This document shows, in pieces, positions 8,451 to 18,619 of a DNA stretch of 64,000 bases. The notes beneath the pieces are model-generated. The model had not been told where the DNA came from and did not search any database. It was given only the letters and a program-made list of their open reading frames with translations. How positions within the stretch are numbered: position 1 is the stretch's first letter; each line of letters begins with the position of its first letter. A program made the position numbers and the translations under genes. The stretch lies in contig JAAZMP010000026.1 of NCBI GenBank assembly GCA_012798755.1, positions 1 through 64,000 of the forward strand, read 5' to 3'. The DNA comes from Bacillota bacterium. Lineage in GTDB: Bacteria; Bacillota; Dethiobacteria; DTU022; UBA8154.

Positions 8451-8639
8451 AAATACGCCTGGTTTTCCAAACCATTGTGTTATATATGATATATGTGTAT
8501 ATATGTGCGGCTTGGCGCTTGACAGATCATCAAGGAGGAAATTTACAGAAATTTTGCGCATTCTTCCGGTTGGATGATATCGACCGGTAAAGCAAAAAAC
8601 TGTTCTTATCCAAAAACCAGGCTTTCACCTCCATTTCAT

Positions 8640-10724
8640 CTAATTCCAGGCCACATCAAATTCCTTACGTTCGTTGAATTCACTTTGCTTACCCTTGTTC
8701 CAATTTTGTACCGGCCGGTAAAAACCGACCACCCTGCTCCAAACCTCAGTTTCTTTACCGCAAAAAGTACAGGTGTATTGTTCCCCGTTCAGATAGCCGT
8801 GATCCGGACAGATACTAAAGGTGGGAGTAATTGTGACATAAGGAAGGCGGTAATTTTCCACAATGCGCTGTAATAATTTTTTACAGGCGCGTATATCTTC
8901 AATTCTTTCCCCAAGGTAGACATGGAAAACAGTCCCCCCTGTATAGCGAACTTGCAGTTCTTCTTGTAAATCCAGTGCCGAAAAAACATCATCGGTATAT
9001 CCTGCTGGCAGTTGGGTGGAATTTGTATAGTAGGGAGTATCCTCCCCGGATACGGCAATCCCCTGCAAACTATCCTGGTCAATTTGGGCCAGTCTGTACG
9101 CCGTCCCCTCGGCGGGGGTGGCCTCTAAATTGAAAAGCTGTCCTGTCTCTTCCTGAAATTCAACCAGTACATCCCGCATAAAATCAAGCGTTTGCAGCGC
9201 AAACTGTTGCCCTTTGGCCGAAGTTATGTCTTGATCCATAAAAGCAAGCAGGGCCTCATTCATTCCCACCAGGCCAATCGTATTGAAATGGTTGTACCAG
9301 TAGAGGTCAAAACGTTCTTTGACAAGGCGCAGGTAATGACGTGAATAGGGGTATAACCCTTGCTCTGTCAACTTTTCCAGAACATTCCTTTTGATGAGCA
9401 GGCTGTCGCGGGCCATTTCCATTAGTCTTCGCAACCTCACAAAAAAATCTTTTTCATCGGCGGAAAGATAGCCCAGGCGGGCCATGTTGATCGTTACAAC
9501 ACCAATCGAACCGGTCAGCGGATTGGCCCCAAAAAGGCCTCCGCCCCGACGCCGCAGTTCACGGTTGTCCAAACGCAGGCGACAACACATGCTGCGCACA
9601 TCCTCCGGAGAAAGGTCAGAATTGATAAAATTAGCAAAATAAGGAATGCCATAACGTGCCGTCATCTCCAAAATTTTCCCGGCTACCGGACTTCCCCAAT
9701 CAAAATCCTCCGTAAGATTGTAAGTCGGGATAGGAAAAGTGAAAATTCTACCCCGGGCATCCCCTGCCATCATAATTTCACAAAAAGCCAGATTTAGCAT
9801 GTCCACTTCTTTTTGGAATTCGCTGTAGGTTTCATTTTTTCTTTCTCCGCCGATGATTACCGGTTCATATTTCAGAGCAGGAGATACGATCACATCCATG
9901 GTAATGTTGACAAAGGGGGTCTGGAAGCCAACGCGGGTGGGCACGTTTAGATTAAAAATGAACTCCTGCATGGCCTGTTTGACTTCCTTATAATTCATCT
10001 TATCATAGCGAATAAAGGGGGCCAAAAAAGTGTCGAAATTGGCCATGGCTTGGGCTCCGGCACATTCACCCTGCAAAGTATAGCAAAAATTAACGATCTG
10101 CCCCAGGGCCGTTCTGAAATGTCGGGGCGGAGCGCTTTCAACCTTCTGGGAAACGCCACAGAAACCGTTTTCCAAAAGATCTGCCAGATCCCAGCCACAG
10201 CAGTAAGGCGCCAAAAGACCGAGATCGTGAATATGAAAATCCCCCTGGCGATGGGCTTCGCGAATTTCCTCGGGATAAATTTTTTCCAGCCAATATTTGG
10301 AGGTAACAGCAGAAATAATGTGGTTGTTCAAACCTTGCAAAGAATAGTTCATATTGCTGTTTTCGTTAATACGCCAGTCCTCTCCCCCTAAATACTCTTG
10401 GAACATTTTCTCTGTATTGAGCAGCAAATGTTGGAAGTTTCTTAATTCTTCGTGCTGTTTTCGGTAAAGAATGTAGGCTTTGGCTGTCTTAGCATGACCG
10501 TTTTCAATTAAAACTTTTTCCACAATATCCTGGACATCTTCTACGGTGGGTATAGCATCACCGAATTTTTTTCCGATAAGATCCACTACTTCCCCTGAAA
10601 GTTTTCCTGCAATCCATCTATCTGCACCACCAACAGCTTTCGCTGCTTTAAAAATAGCATTAATTATTCTTTCTTGATCGAACGCAACTACCCGACCATC
10701 TCTTTTGATAATCTTTTCCGGCAA
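8640..10724 (-). CDS. nrdD: Anaerobic (class III) ribonucleoside-triphosphate reductase
   Basis: 694 residues. An ATP-cone allosteric domain fills roughly residues 1-90 (KIIKRDGRVVAFDQERI). The long glycyl-radical barrel follows, ending with a zinc region (Cys639, Cys652, Cys655) and the radical loop RVVGFYRPVQNWNKGK, whose Gly667 would carry the radical. It reduces NTPs to dNTPs without oxygen. The TTG start has AAGGAG ten bases before it. The activating enzyme NrdG is not adjacent, which is unusual since the two are often paired. Confidence 0.96.
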   Translation of the reverse strand: MPEKIIKRDGRVVAFDQERIINAIFKAAKAVGGADRWIAGKLSGEVVDLIGKKFGDAIPTVEDVQDIVEKVLIENGHAKTAKAYILYRKQHEELRNFQHLLLNTEKMFQEYLGGEDWRINENSNMNYSLQGLNNHIISAVTSKYWLEKIYPEEIREAHRQGDFHIHDLGLLAPYCCGWDLADLLENGFCGVSQKVESAPPRHFRTALGQIVNFCYTLQGECAGAQAMANFDTFLAPFIRYDKMNYKEVKQAMQEFIFNLNVPTRVGFQTPFVNITMDVIVSPALKYEPVIIGGERKNETYSEFQKEVDMLNLAFCEIMMAGDARGRIFTFPIPTYNLTEDFDWGSPVAGKILEMTARYGIPYFANFINSDLSPEDVRSMCCRLRLDNRELRRRGGGLFGANPLTGSIGVVTINMARLGYLSADEKDFFVRLRRLMEMARDSLLIKRNVLEKLTEQGLYPYSRHYLRLVKERFDLYWYNHFNTIGLVGMNEALLAFMDQDITSAKGQQFALQTLDFMRDVLVEFQEETGQLFNLEATPAEGTAYRLAQIDQDSLQGIAVSGEDTPYYTNSTQLPAGYTDDVFSALDLQEELQVRYTGGTVFHVYLGERIEDIRACKKLLQRIVENYRLPYVTITPTFSICPDHGYLNGEQYTCTFCGKETEVWSRVVGFYRPVQNWNKGKQSEFNERKEFDVAWN

Positions 10725-11059
10725 GGAATTTTCAGCTCCTTAAATTCAACTAGAATTCAACACGGTAAATAACATCCGAAGTCACAAAAAACCCCCGGTT
10801 AAAAGCAATTATCATTCCGGAACATAGTTGAAAGATTTTGTAGATCCAGTTCGTGAGCAGATCTTTCGCTGTTATCCCAAAAACATTTCTCTTAAAAGCA
10901 CTTGACAAGAAGTTATTCTCGTCCGACCATAGAAAATCCTTCGTACAGAACGTAAAAAAATTGGCCCTACAGTGTTAATTATATTAAAAACGAAAACATT
11001 TATTTTTTTATGAATCTTCCCAGGTATATGTTTCCCTTTTTACAAAATCATACCTTTAT
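10725..11059. other. 335-bp intergenic region upstream of nrdD
   Basis: It contains AT-rich sequence with a TATAAT-like hexamer near 10980 on the minus strand but no matching -35 box. A plus-strand TTGACA at about 10901 has no good -10. I looked for NrdR boxes and a cobalamin riboswitch and saw neither. Confidence 0.5.
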
Positions 11060-13639
11060 TCAATCAAGCCTAAGCATCCCATCCCCGACACCTTTGTTTT
11101 TTACCGCTGACAGATGAAAAAAAGGGCTAGGGCTATAGAAAAAAGCGGTCATTAAACCGGGAGCAAATAACATCGTTTTTGTTTCGTATGCATGGCCATT
11201 GCTCCGGATGGTAACGGCACCATGAAGATCCGTACGGTAAATTTTTATGCCATGGTTTTCCAAATCCTCAAGAGTTTCGGAACGAGGATGCCCAAAGGTG
11301 TTAGCTCCCACAGAAATTATAGCTGTTTGGGGCGTAATTTGTTCTAAAAAAAGTGGCAAATTGGAAAGATGTGCCCCGTGGTGGGGCACCTTTAAAACTT
11401 TTACGGGTGATAGGCATCCTTTCGCCAAAAGATATTCGACTGCTTCTTTTTCCATATCTCCCGTAAAAAGAAATCCCACCTCTTTATACTGCAGGTGCAA
11501 AACCAATGAATTATTATTGGAATCGCTGCCGGTACCGCCGAACAGTTCTAGGGGAGGACCCAGCACTTTTAGCTTGAAAGAAGGCCCCGCTGTAAAAAGA
11601 TCACCCTCACTGGCAATTTCCCGGGAAATGTTTTTTTCCCGGGCCAGTTCCAGAAGCTCATTATAGGACTGTGTTTCCGATACCTCCGCAGTGGTTACCA
11701 ATTGCTTCACGGGGATTTTTTCCAGCACAGCAAACAACCCGCCGTAATGGTCTTCATGGGGATGACTTATGATGACCATATCCAGTTTTTTGATGCGGCG
11801 GTGCTCCAGAAAAGGCAGCACAACATAGCGTCCCGGCTCATCAATGTCACCCCTATAAGCAGGTTTTCCGCCACTGTCCAAAAGGATGTTTTGGCCCTGG
11901 GGGGTTCGCATAAAAATAGCATCGCCTTGTCCCACATCTAAAAATACAACCTCCAACGGAGAAAAACCCAAGCCAGGCCATCCCCATACTGCCAATAGAG
12001 CCAAGACAAGAAAAAAAACCAATAGATGGAAAGGCTTAAACCTGAATTTTAAACGGCGGTACAGATCAAGCGCCGCCCTCCAACCACCAGCCGAAAGCGC
12101 TATAATGGCCGCTATGATGGCATAATATAACGCAATTTCTGTTAGTTGCGGTGGGTATACTTCGCAATATGCAAAGGGTAGCGCACTAAACATCCTGGCC
12201 ATAAACAAAACATAAGACAAAAGAGGATAGTTTGCTATATTTAAAAGCGCTCCCATGGGTGGAAGCAGCAGCCCCAGGGATGCAGAAACAAGCCCTAGCC
12301 CCATAACTGCAGGCATAACAGGTAAAACAAAAATATTGGCCACCAAGGCAGCAAGCGAAACCTGCCGGAAATAATAGGCAGTCAGAGGAATTACACCCAG
12401 CTGGGCAGCAAGTGTAACAGCAAAAAGCGAAGAAAAACCCTTTAAGTAAGAAGGTTTTAGGGGTAGAGAAAGCTTGTCCAAAACAGTGTTGATTTTTACC
12501 TGCAACAACGGGGCCAAGAAAAGAATCGCCGCAGCAGCGGCATAGGAAAGCTGGAAACTTACAGAAAAAAGTAAAAAGGGGTTGTAAACAAGTGTGAGCA
12601 ATGCCGCTGCAGACAAAGCCGTAGGAAAGTCTCCGGTGCGTCCAAGGTGTACTGCACCCATGGATAAAAGAATCATTATGAAGGCCCGGATAGCAGAAGG
12701 TTTCAAACCGCAAAGGTAGACATAGGCAAAAAGAAGCAGAGCTGAAAAAAGATAGGCATTTCCTCCCCGTAAACCCAAACGCCGGCCTAAAAAAAATATC
12801 GCCCCGGCCACAAGACCCGTATGGAGCCCTGATACAGCTAATAAATGAGCTATTCCAGAGCATCTAAATGTATTTTCTGTTTCCTTCTCCAAGCTGCTCC
12901 TTTCTCCAAATAACATGCCTACAAGCAGATTGCCTTCCCGTTCCGGAAGAAAAGCTTTCAGGACAGCTGCCATTTTGTTCTTAAGCAGAAAGGCACTACA
13001 GCGCAGGCGGGAAAGATCCGGCGATAAACCTAGTGAAACAATATCCTTTGCCGATCCATAAAAGCTGACCGCAATTCCTCTGCTTTCTAAAAAAACCCGG
13101 TGATCAAAACCACCGGGGTTGCGCCTTTCCTTTGGCTCATAAATAACACCCGGCAAAGATATGTTTTGGCCATAATTCAAAGAAGCAGATTCGGGAGAAG
13201 ATAAAAACTTATCCCTTTCATCTTTCCAATCGCTGCCAAAGGCACCGAACTGTACAGTTACCTGGACTTTGCCGCTTACAGGATATTCCTTCCCTTTGCA
13301 AATTATCTGCCGGGAGCGCAGGGGAAATACTATATCGTCTTCCCGCCATAAAGGTTCATCGTCAATCATGCCTACAAGTGTACACTTTTCCCCGGCAAAA
13401 TCACGGATATTGCCCTTTACCCCGGCCAGTGCATGATGGTACCTTAGCCCTCCGGCAACAAGAAAAAGAAGCAAAAGAGGAATGAAAACCTGCACTCCTT
13501 TTTTCGCGTAGAAAACCTGCCATAAGGCCCAGAGGAAAGCTACAACCGCCGGCAAGATAAAAATATGAGGCGTAAAAAAACGCCCCAGGGTGATTCCTGC
13601 GACGTACGCCAAGGTTAGAAAAACCAGCAACCGAGCCAT
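11060..13639 (-). CDS. comEC: DNA uptake channel protein ComEC/Rec2
   Basis: 859 residues in three parts: an N-terminal membrane and DUF4131-type region, the polytopic competence domain (LAVSGLHTGLVAG), and a C-terminal metallo-beta-lactamase-fold domain with the HxHxDH motif ISHPHEDHYGG. ComEC forms the inner-membrane channel for single-stranded DNA in natural transformation. ATG 13639 has an ideal AAGGAG seven bases upstream; a longer start at 13681 lacks one. The partner comEA is far away at 48850, and no comF or pilus genes are in the window. Confidence 0.94.
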   Translation of the reverse strand: MARLLVFLTLAYVAGITLGRFFTPHIFILPAVVAFLWALWQVFYAKKGVQVFIPLLLLFLVAGGLRYHHALAGVKGNIRDFAGEKCTLVGMIDDEPLWREDDIVFPLRSRQIICKGKEYPVSGKVQVTVQFGAFGSDWKDERDKFLSSPESASLNYGQNISLPGVIYEPKERRNPGGFDHRVFLESRGIAVSFYGSAKDIVSLGLSPDLSRLRCSAFLLKNKMAAVLKAFLPEREGNLLVGMLFGERSSLEKETENTFRCSGIAHLLAVSGLHTGLVAGAIFFLGRRLGLRGGNAYLFSALLLFAYVYLCGLKPSAIRAFIMILLSMGAVHLGRTGDFPTALSAAALLTLVYNPFLLFSVSFQLSYAAAAAILFLAPLLQVKINTVLDKLSLPLKPSYLKGFSSLFAVTLAAQLGVIPLTAYYFRQVSLAALVANIFVLPVMPAVMGLGLVSASLGLLLPPMGALLNIANYPLLSYVLFMARMFSALPFAYCEVYPPQLTEIALYYAIIAAIIALSAGGWRAALDLYRRLKFRFKPFHLLVFFLVLALLAVWGWPGLGFSPLEVVFLDVGQGDAIFMRTPQGQNILLDSGGKPAYRGDIDEPGRYVVLPFLEHRRIKKLDMVIISHPHEDHYGGLFAVLEKIPVKQLVTTAEVSETQSYNELLELAREKNISREIASEGDLFTAGPSFKLKVLGPPLELFGGTGSDSNNNSLVLHLQYKEVGFLFTGDMEKEAVEYLLAKGCLSPVKVLKVPHHGAHLSNLPLFLEQITPQTAIISVGANTFGHPRSETLEDLENHGIKIYRTDLHGAVTIRSNGHAYETKTMLFAPGLMTAFFYSPSPFFHLSAVKNKGVGDGMLRLD

Positions 13640-13793
13640 TATAGTACTCCTTCCCCCCGCGATTATAACCAGCAAATACAATCTTCAACATAAACTGTAC
13701 CATTAAAGTATTCCTTTGGTCAACTTTATCACATTATACCCCATTTTGTGCTGTTTTTATAGCATCGCTTTTTAGAAAAAATACACCGCTTGC

Positions 13794-13888
13794 GGGGCGG
13801 CATGGAAACCGCCCCCTACAATGGCAAACAATGTTTTACCTTTGGGGCGGCATGGAAACTGCCCACTACAATGGCAAACAATGTTTTA
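13794..13888. repeat. Two tandem 45-bp repeat units with a GGGGCGG hairpin
   Basis: Copies at 13794-13838 and 13844-13888 start 50 bp apart and differ at only a few bases. Each starts GGGGCGGCATGGAAA and ends CTACAATGGCAAACAA then TGTTTTA. Copy 1 can form GGGGCGG/CCGCCCC with a loop of eight bases; copy 2 has lost part of the pairing. It resembles a dispersed palindromic intergenic repeat and lies between comEC and the P-type ATPase. Confidence 0.8.
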
Positions 13889-13950
13889 AGCCTAATTTAG
13901 GGACACCTGTGTACTAAGATCGTGAAATATCATACAAAACATCATGTCCT

Positions 13951-16900
13951 TCATTTGTTCCCGCTTTCCAATAAAGAATCAATTTTATCTGCTGCAAAAG
14001 CATTGGCTGCAAGTAAAATCCAGTCGTTAAAATTTATTGGTACAGTAGAAAATAATGGCCTCATAAAGGGTAAATACATTGTCAGCGCCAACATGGATGC
14101 AGACAAGGCAGCAGCGGGCAATATCAGCGGGTTTCTCCCAACACCGGTAACTCCCATGTTTCTTTTCCTTTCATTAAGAAGATCAAACACCCTGTTAATT
14201 ACAAGTTGCGAAAATGCCATTGTGCGGGCCTTTGTCAAGGACCATCCGCCCCACTTAAGGCCTGCTGCATAAAGACCAAAGGTAGTCAGGCCAAAAACCA
14301 AACCTTTTTGAAGAATTGCTCTTCCCTGTTCAAGGAAAACCTCCTCTTTAAGGTTGGAGGAAGGCTGGTTCATGCAATTTTGCTCCGGGGGATCCGCCGT
14401 AAATGACATGGCAGGAATACTTTCGGTGACGAGGTTTACCCAAAGTATTTGGGCAGGTAGCAGGGGCGTGGGTAACCCCAGCGCTGCTGAGGTAAAAACC
14501 GTAAGGAGTTGGACAAAGCTGCCGGAAAGAATATAATGTATAGACTTTGTTAAATTCGCATTTACGGTCCTTCCTTCTTCAATGCCATCTACAATGGTAA
14601 CAAAGTTGTCATCGGCCAAGGTAATGTCGGCAGCTTCTCTTGCCACATCCGTCCCGGCAACCCCCATGGCAATTCCGATGTCTGCTTCCTTAATAGCGGG
14701 GGCATCGTTTACCCCGTCCCCTGTCATGGCCACAATTTGTTTGCGACCTTTCAAGGCACGAACAATTCTAAGTTTCTGATCAGGTGTAGTTCGCGAAAAG
14801 ACGGCAATATTTTCTACCTGCCCTATAAATTCCTCATCAGAAATCTTTTCCAGTTCCTCACCGGTGATGCTTCGGCCCTGTTCCAAAATACCCAGCTCAG
14901 AAGCAACTGCTTCTGCTGTTTTTTGATGATCTCCGGTGATCATGGCGACCCTGACGCCAGAAGCATGGCATTTTGCAATAGCCTCCTGTACACCTTCCCT
15001 GGAAGTATCAGCCATCCCAGCCAAACCACAAAAGATAAGATCCGATTCCAGGTCAACCCTATCTAAATCAATCCCCTTAGGCAGTTTTTTGTAGGCGATG
15101 GCCAGAACGCGAAGAGCTTTTTGGGCCATGGTTTCATTAGCTACAAGAATCTTGTGACGCATTTTAAGATCTAAGGCTTGCGGTTCGGGACAACCGACCA
15201 CTGAGGAACAATAATTTACTACCGCATCCGGAGCCCCCTTGACATATACACCATATTCCCCGCCCGATTCTTGACATACCACCGTCATAAGGCGGCGTTT
15301 GACATCAAAGGCAATTTCTCGCCGGCGGCAGTGTTTCTTTTTAAGATCCTGCCACCACAAATCTACTTTTGCTGCTGCAGTTAAAAGGGCTCCTTCTGTA
15401 GGATCCCCCAATATTGTCCATTTTCCTTTTTGATCATGTGCTAGCCTGGCATTGTTACATAAAACGGCAGCCGTTAAAGTTTCAGCAACAAATGGAGAAA
15501 GATCCTTTTCCTTTCCATCCCCCTGGGGCAGTATTTCCCCTTCCGGATGGTAACCGTCACCGGTAATTTTATAGAATGTCCGATCAATGTACAGTTCTTT
15601 CACAGTCATTTCGTTTTTCGTCAAGGTTCCTGTCTTATCCGTACAAATTACGGTAGTGGAACCTAGGGTTTCTACAGCAGATATATTCCTTACCAAGGCA
15701 TTTCGTTTTACCATTCTTTGCACTCCTGCGGACAAGGCCACCGTTAACACAGCCGGCAGACCTTCAGGGACGGCACCAACTGCCAGGCTGATCCCACTGC
15801 GAAGAACTTCCCAGAAGGGACGGCCCCGGAACAAGCTGATAATAGCAATGGTTCCTACAGAAATCACCACAAGATAGGTAATCTTTTTCCCAAGATAATC
15901 CAACTGCTTTTGTAAATTGGTCTGTTCGTTTTGGAAATTGCCTAAAAGTTGGGCAATTCGACCCAGCTCTGTTTGCATTCCCGTTGTTACCACCATTGCC
16001 GTGGCCCGGCCCCCGATGATACTGGTCCCGGAAAACAACATGTTAGCCTGATCAGCTACAGGAATATGCGGTTCATTTTTCCCCTTGTTATCCTTTGCCA
16101 CCGGAATTGATTCCCCGGTTAGGCAAGCCTCATCGGTCATTAAATTTATAGCTTCTATGACTATGGCATCTGCCGGTACCATATCCCCAACACTTAAATA
16201 CAGGATGTCCCCCGGCACCAGCTCCTTGCTGGAGATCCTTTGAACCCTTCCTTCTCTTAACACTGTTGCCAGGGGAGCAGAAAATTCCTTTAGGTTATCC
16301 AAAGATTTTTCTGCACGGTAACCCTGGGCCGCTTCCACCGCTGCTTGCACTACAACAATGGCCCCAATAACTGCCGCATCCATTGTTTCGCCAACAAATA
16401 AAGATACTCCAGCGGCAACTAAAAGAAGTTTTGTCATAAAGCCATTTAAAGAATTCAGGGCCATTTGCCAAAAAGAAAACCTTTGCCCCTTTCTAAGTTC
16501 ATTAAAACCGAAATGTTCTAACCGTAACCGTGCATTACGGTCAGACAAACCCGTTTTAACAGAACTTTCCAGAAGGGCAACAGCCTTTTGGCCATCCAAA
16601 AGATGCCAGGGCATTGATTCTTTGTGTACAGGTGTCCGTAGTTCCAATTTTTGGCTTGCATAAGAATAGCTCTTTGTTTCAGCGGAATGAAAAACGGGAT
16701 CCTGGGCCTCCAGGCCGGCACTACCGATATAAGAAATCCATGATAACAACAGTTTAAGATCCGTTTTCAGAGGATCAAAGTTAACTAAAATTTGCCCTGT
16801 AACGGGGTTTGCATAGCTTATCTTCACCCCGGAAAATTTTGCAAGGCGATGAGCTATTTGGAATGCCAGTTTTTCGTTGTTTAATAGATCAGGTATACCA

Positions 16901-16974
16901 ACCCTGAGCCGTCCCGGGATCAGATGAAAATTTTTTTTATGCAGCTGCAAGTCATTATTTTTTAGGACGCTCAT
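13951..16974 (-). CDS. P2A-like cation-transporting P-type ATPase with N-terminal HMA-like domain
   Basis: 1007 residues. Residues 15-85 (IPGRLRVGIPDLL) resemble an HMA_2-type metal-binding-fold domain but have no CxxC. A full P-type ATPase follows: TGES at 286-289, PEGLP at 403-407, phosphorylated Asp446 in DKTGTLT, MITGDHQKTA and MTGDGVNDAP further on. PEGLPAVLTVALSAGVQRM and NLVTESIPAM place it near Ca2+ pumps, but the M6 Asp that binds Ca2+ in SERCA (NLVTDG) is Glu here. The transported ion is therefore uncertain (Ca2+, Mn2+ or another). Three partner-like genes lie just upstream (17170-19141). The start ATG has GAGGTG upstream. Confidence 0.92.
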   Translation of the reverse strand: MSVLKNNDLQLHKKNFHLIPGRLRVGIPDLLNNEKLAFQIAHRLAKFSGVKISYANPVTGQILVNFDPLKTDLKLLLSWISYIGSAGLEAQDPVFHSAETKSYSYASQKLELRTPVHKESMPWHLLDGQKAVALLESSVKTGLSDRNARLRLEHFGFNELRKGQRFSFWQMALNSLNGFMTKLLLVAAGVSLFVGETMDAAVIGAIVVVQAAVEAAQGYRAEKSLDNLKEFSAPLATVLREGRVQRISSKELVPGDILYLSVGDMVPADAIVIEAINLMTDEACLTGESIPVAKDNKGKNEPHIPVADQANMLFSGTSIIGGRATAMVVTTGMQTELGRIAQLLGNFQNEQTNLQKQLDYLGKKITYLVVISVGTIAIISLFRGRPFWEVLRSGISLAVGAVPEGLPAVLTVALSAGVQRMVKRNALVRNISAVETLGSTTVICTDKTGTLTKNEMTVKELYIDRTFYKITGDGYHPEGEILPQGDGKEKDLSPFVAETLTAAVLCNNARLAHDQKGKWTILGDPTEGALLTAAAKVDLWWQDLKKKHCRRREIAFDVKRRLMTVVCQESGGEYGVYVKGAPDAVVNYCSSVVGCPEPQALDLKMRHKILVANETMAQKALRVLAIAYKKLPKGIDLDRVDLESDLIFCGLAGMADTSREGVQEAIAKCHASGVRVAMITGDHQKTAEAVASELGILEQGRSITGEELEKISDEEFIGQVENIAVFSRTTPDQKLRIVRALKGRKQIVAMTGDGVNDAPAIKEADIGIAMGVAGTDVAREAADITLADDNFVTIVDGIEEGRTVNANLTKSIHYILSGSFVQLLTVFTSAALGLPTPLLPAQILWVNLVTESIPAMSFTADPPEQNCMNQPSSNLKEEVFLEQGRAILQKGLVFGLTTFGLYAAGLKWGGWSLTKARTMAFSQLVINRVFDLLNERKRNMGVTGVGRNPLILPAAALSASMLALTMYLPFMRPLFSTVPINFNDWILLAANAFAADKIDSLLESGNK

Positions 16975-17117
16975 ATTTCACCTCTTCAGTTTTGTCAAAA
17001 CAAAAGGTTCGGTTTTTTACAAAAGGAGGATATGCCATGGGTTGAAGGGTTCGGTTGTGGTAGAATCTAACATATGGGATTTTAAAAACAGGAGGTTTTT
17101 GAAATTGGACCTGGGAA

Positions 17118-17152
17118 CCAAAAAGGGGGTAGTTATAGGCTTACCCCCTTGG
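17118..17152 (-). terminator. Rho-independent terminator after the 262-residue gene
   Basis: On the minus strand AGGGGGTA pairs with TACCCCCT across a ten-base loop, and TTTTTGG follows. It lies 18 bases past the stop of the 17170-17958 gene, separating it from the P-type ATPase gene. Confidence 0.75.
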
Positions 17153-17169
17153 TATTCTATTGTTTTATG

Positions 17170-17958
17170 TCACCCATCGGTGGGGGGCTGATCACCTTCA
17201 GGGGGAGGTTGTTGAGGAGGGGGTTGCTGAACAGGGGCAGCAGAGTTCGGCGGCGGACCTTGCTGGGGGCGTCCACTGACAAAGGATTTGGCCCGGTCCA
17301 CCATAGCGATGCCTTCTTCCATGGAATGCACAGCTATAGAACGCATAGTTTTTCGACTTGATGGCAAAAGTAAATGGCATAAAATTCCCATTCCCACCCC
17401 ATACAAGAAACCCCTGCGTTGCCCCCTATTAAGTTCTTCTGACAGGCGGCCCATTAAACCGGTACCTGTAGAAGTTTTTTGATCCAAACTACGTACCAAT
17501 TGTTCTTGAGGAATACCCTGCCTGCGGGCCTCCTCGGCAAGCAAGTTGGCTGTTTGCCTGATGTAAGGATCCCTGGCCCGTTGGGTTTCCGTTTCTTGTA
17601 AAGCCAAAAGCTCCTTTTTTATATCTGCCTTAAGATTATCAATAGCTTGGTACCTGGCATCAATCATTTGTTGAATTTTCCGATCTGATAACGAACGGTC
17701 CAGGCCGTACACTTGAGCCATTCTATCTAGCTGTTGCATCTGCATATCTGCCAGGATTTCATTTTTAACGCTTTCCTTTACAGTTTGATAGGTCTGGTCC
17801 GGATTACCTAAAGAAATATCTTCCCACTGGCCCTGGGCTTCAAAATTTGGATACTGCAAGCGGCCCGGCTGGGGAATACCAGTAAAATTTCCCCGTTGTA
17901 AATCTGCTATTACCTCCTGTTTTACCTCCTGGGCTAAAGTTTTTTGATTGGGGTACAA
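17170..17958 (-). CDS. Unrecognised protein with IKxEI repeats, one membrane segment and a Pro-rich tail
   Basis: 262 residues. Three amphipathic repeats occur at 10-20 (QEVKQEVIADL), 61-72 (KESVKNEILADM) and 107-120 (DNLKADIKKELLAL). A predicted transmembrane helix at 184-199 starts RRGFLYGVGMGIL and ends LLLP. A charged helix with SMEEGIAMVDRAK follows, then a tail of Pro and Gln (230-262). The membrane segment and following helix match the protein at 18620-19141. TTG start with AAAGGAGG seven bases before it; 22 bp after the 139-residue gene, so cotranscribed. The order resembles P-type ATPase partner proteins (PacL, DUF5132), an inference. Confidence 0.8.
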   Translation of the reverse strand: MYPNQKTLAQEVKQEVIADLQRGNFTGIPQPGRLQYPNFEAQGQWEDISLGNPDQTYQTVKESVKNEILADMQMQQLDRMAQVYGLDRSLSDRKIQQMIDARYQAIDNLKADIKKELLALQETETQRARDPYIRQTANLLAEEARRQGIPQEQLVRSLDQKTSTGTGLMGRLSEELNRGQRRGFLYGVGMGILCHLLLPSSRKTMRSIAVHSMEEGIAMVDRAKSFVSGRPQQGPPPNSAAPVQQPPPQQPPPEGDQPPTDG

Positions 17959-17980
17959 TGGAATTCCTCCTTTAACAAAA

Positions 17981-18400
17981 TCATCTGGGTTGGGTTGCGT
18001 TTATTTCTGCCATAACACTATCCTTTACAGTTTGAACCAGAACTGGATCCACCCCTGGTGCTTCTCGTTCAGATTCTATTTGGGCAACGATCTCTCGTTT
18101 TATGGAGTCTATAGTAGCTCTGTCCAAATTGACGGGGTTGCCTGAAGCCAGTGGGTTCAGCTGTACCCCGCCCCAAATTTGGCCCAGGACCTCGTTTTTT
18201 ATAGATTCGATAAAAAACCTGTTTGGATCAGGTTTTTGTCTGTAATGACCTAAACCTAACTCCATAAACACCTCTTGCTTAATACTGTCAACTAAACGCT
18301 GGTGCAGACCGTCATGCCGCCCAAATGAACGGTTTAAGTCCATCAATATTTCCCTCTTGATTTCTCCGGCAAGGGCTTGTTTGTCAGACAAATTTTTCAT
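17981..18400 (-). CDS. Unrecognised soluble protein made of five IKxEI repeats
   Basis: 139 residues built almost entirely from one motif: GEIKREILMDL (12-22), DSIKQEVFMEL (38-48), ESIKNEVLGQI (65-75), DSIKREIVAQI (98-108) and QTVKDSVMAEI (123-133). The spacing is 25-33 residues and the linkers are Pro/Gly-rich. No signal peptide or membrane segment. The same motif opens the two neighbouring proteins, so the three may bind each other through these helices. AAGGAG lies eight bases before ATG 18400. First gene of the pair transcribed toward the ATPase. No family recognised. Confidence 0.8.
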   Translation of the reverse strand: MKNLSDKQALAGEIKREILMDLNRSFGRHDGLHQRLVDSIKQEVFMELGLGHYRQKPDPNRFFIESIKNEVLGQIWGGVQLNPLASGNPVNLDRATIDSIKREIVAQIESEREAPGVDPVLVQTVKDSVMAEINATQPR

Positions 18401-18619
18401 TGGAATGTCTCCTTCACCTTAAAACTTGTTGTTAAAGTTATTGCTCAAGTTTATTATGGCAAACCATAGAACATTTATACCTTAAATTTGAAGAACATGT
18501 TTTTTATGCCTATGCGAATAAATTTTACCCCCTAAGGCAATTATTAAATAAAGGAATATGGTTATTGGAGAGTTTTGTTTGTAAAAATTAGGAGGTCTGA
18601 CAAAAGGGGATGAACAGCA

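Noticed and set aside
13794-13888. CRISPR-like repeat
   Set aside because: Only two copies, nearly adjacent (5 bp between), and no spacers or cas genes.
17105-17191. 28-residue plus-strand frame after AGGAGG starting MDLGTKKGVV
   Set aside because: It runs through the terminator hairpin of the opposite gene and into that gene, with no conservation evidence.
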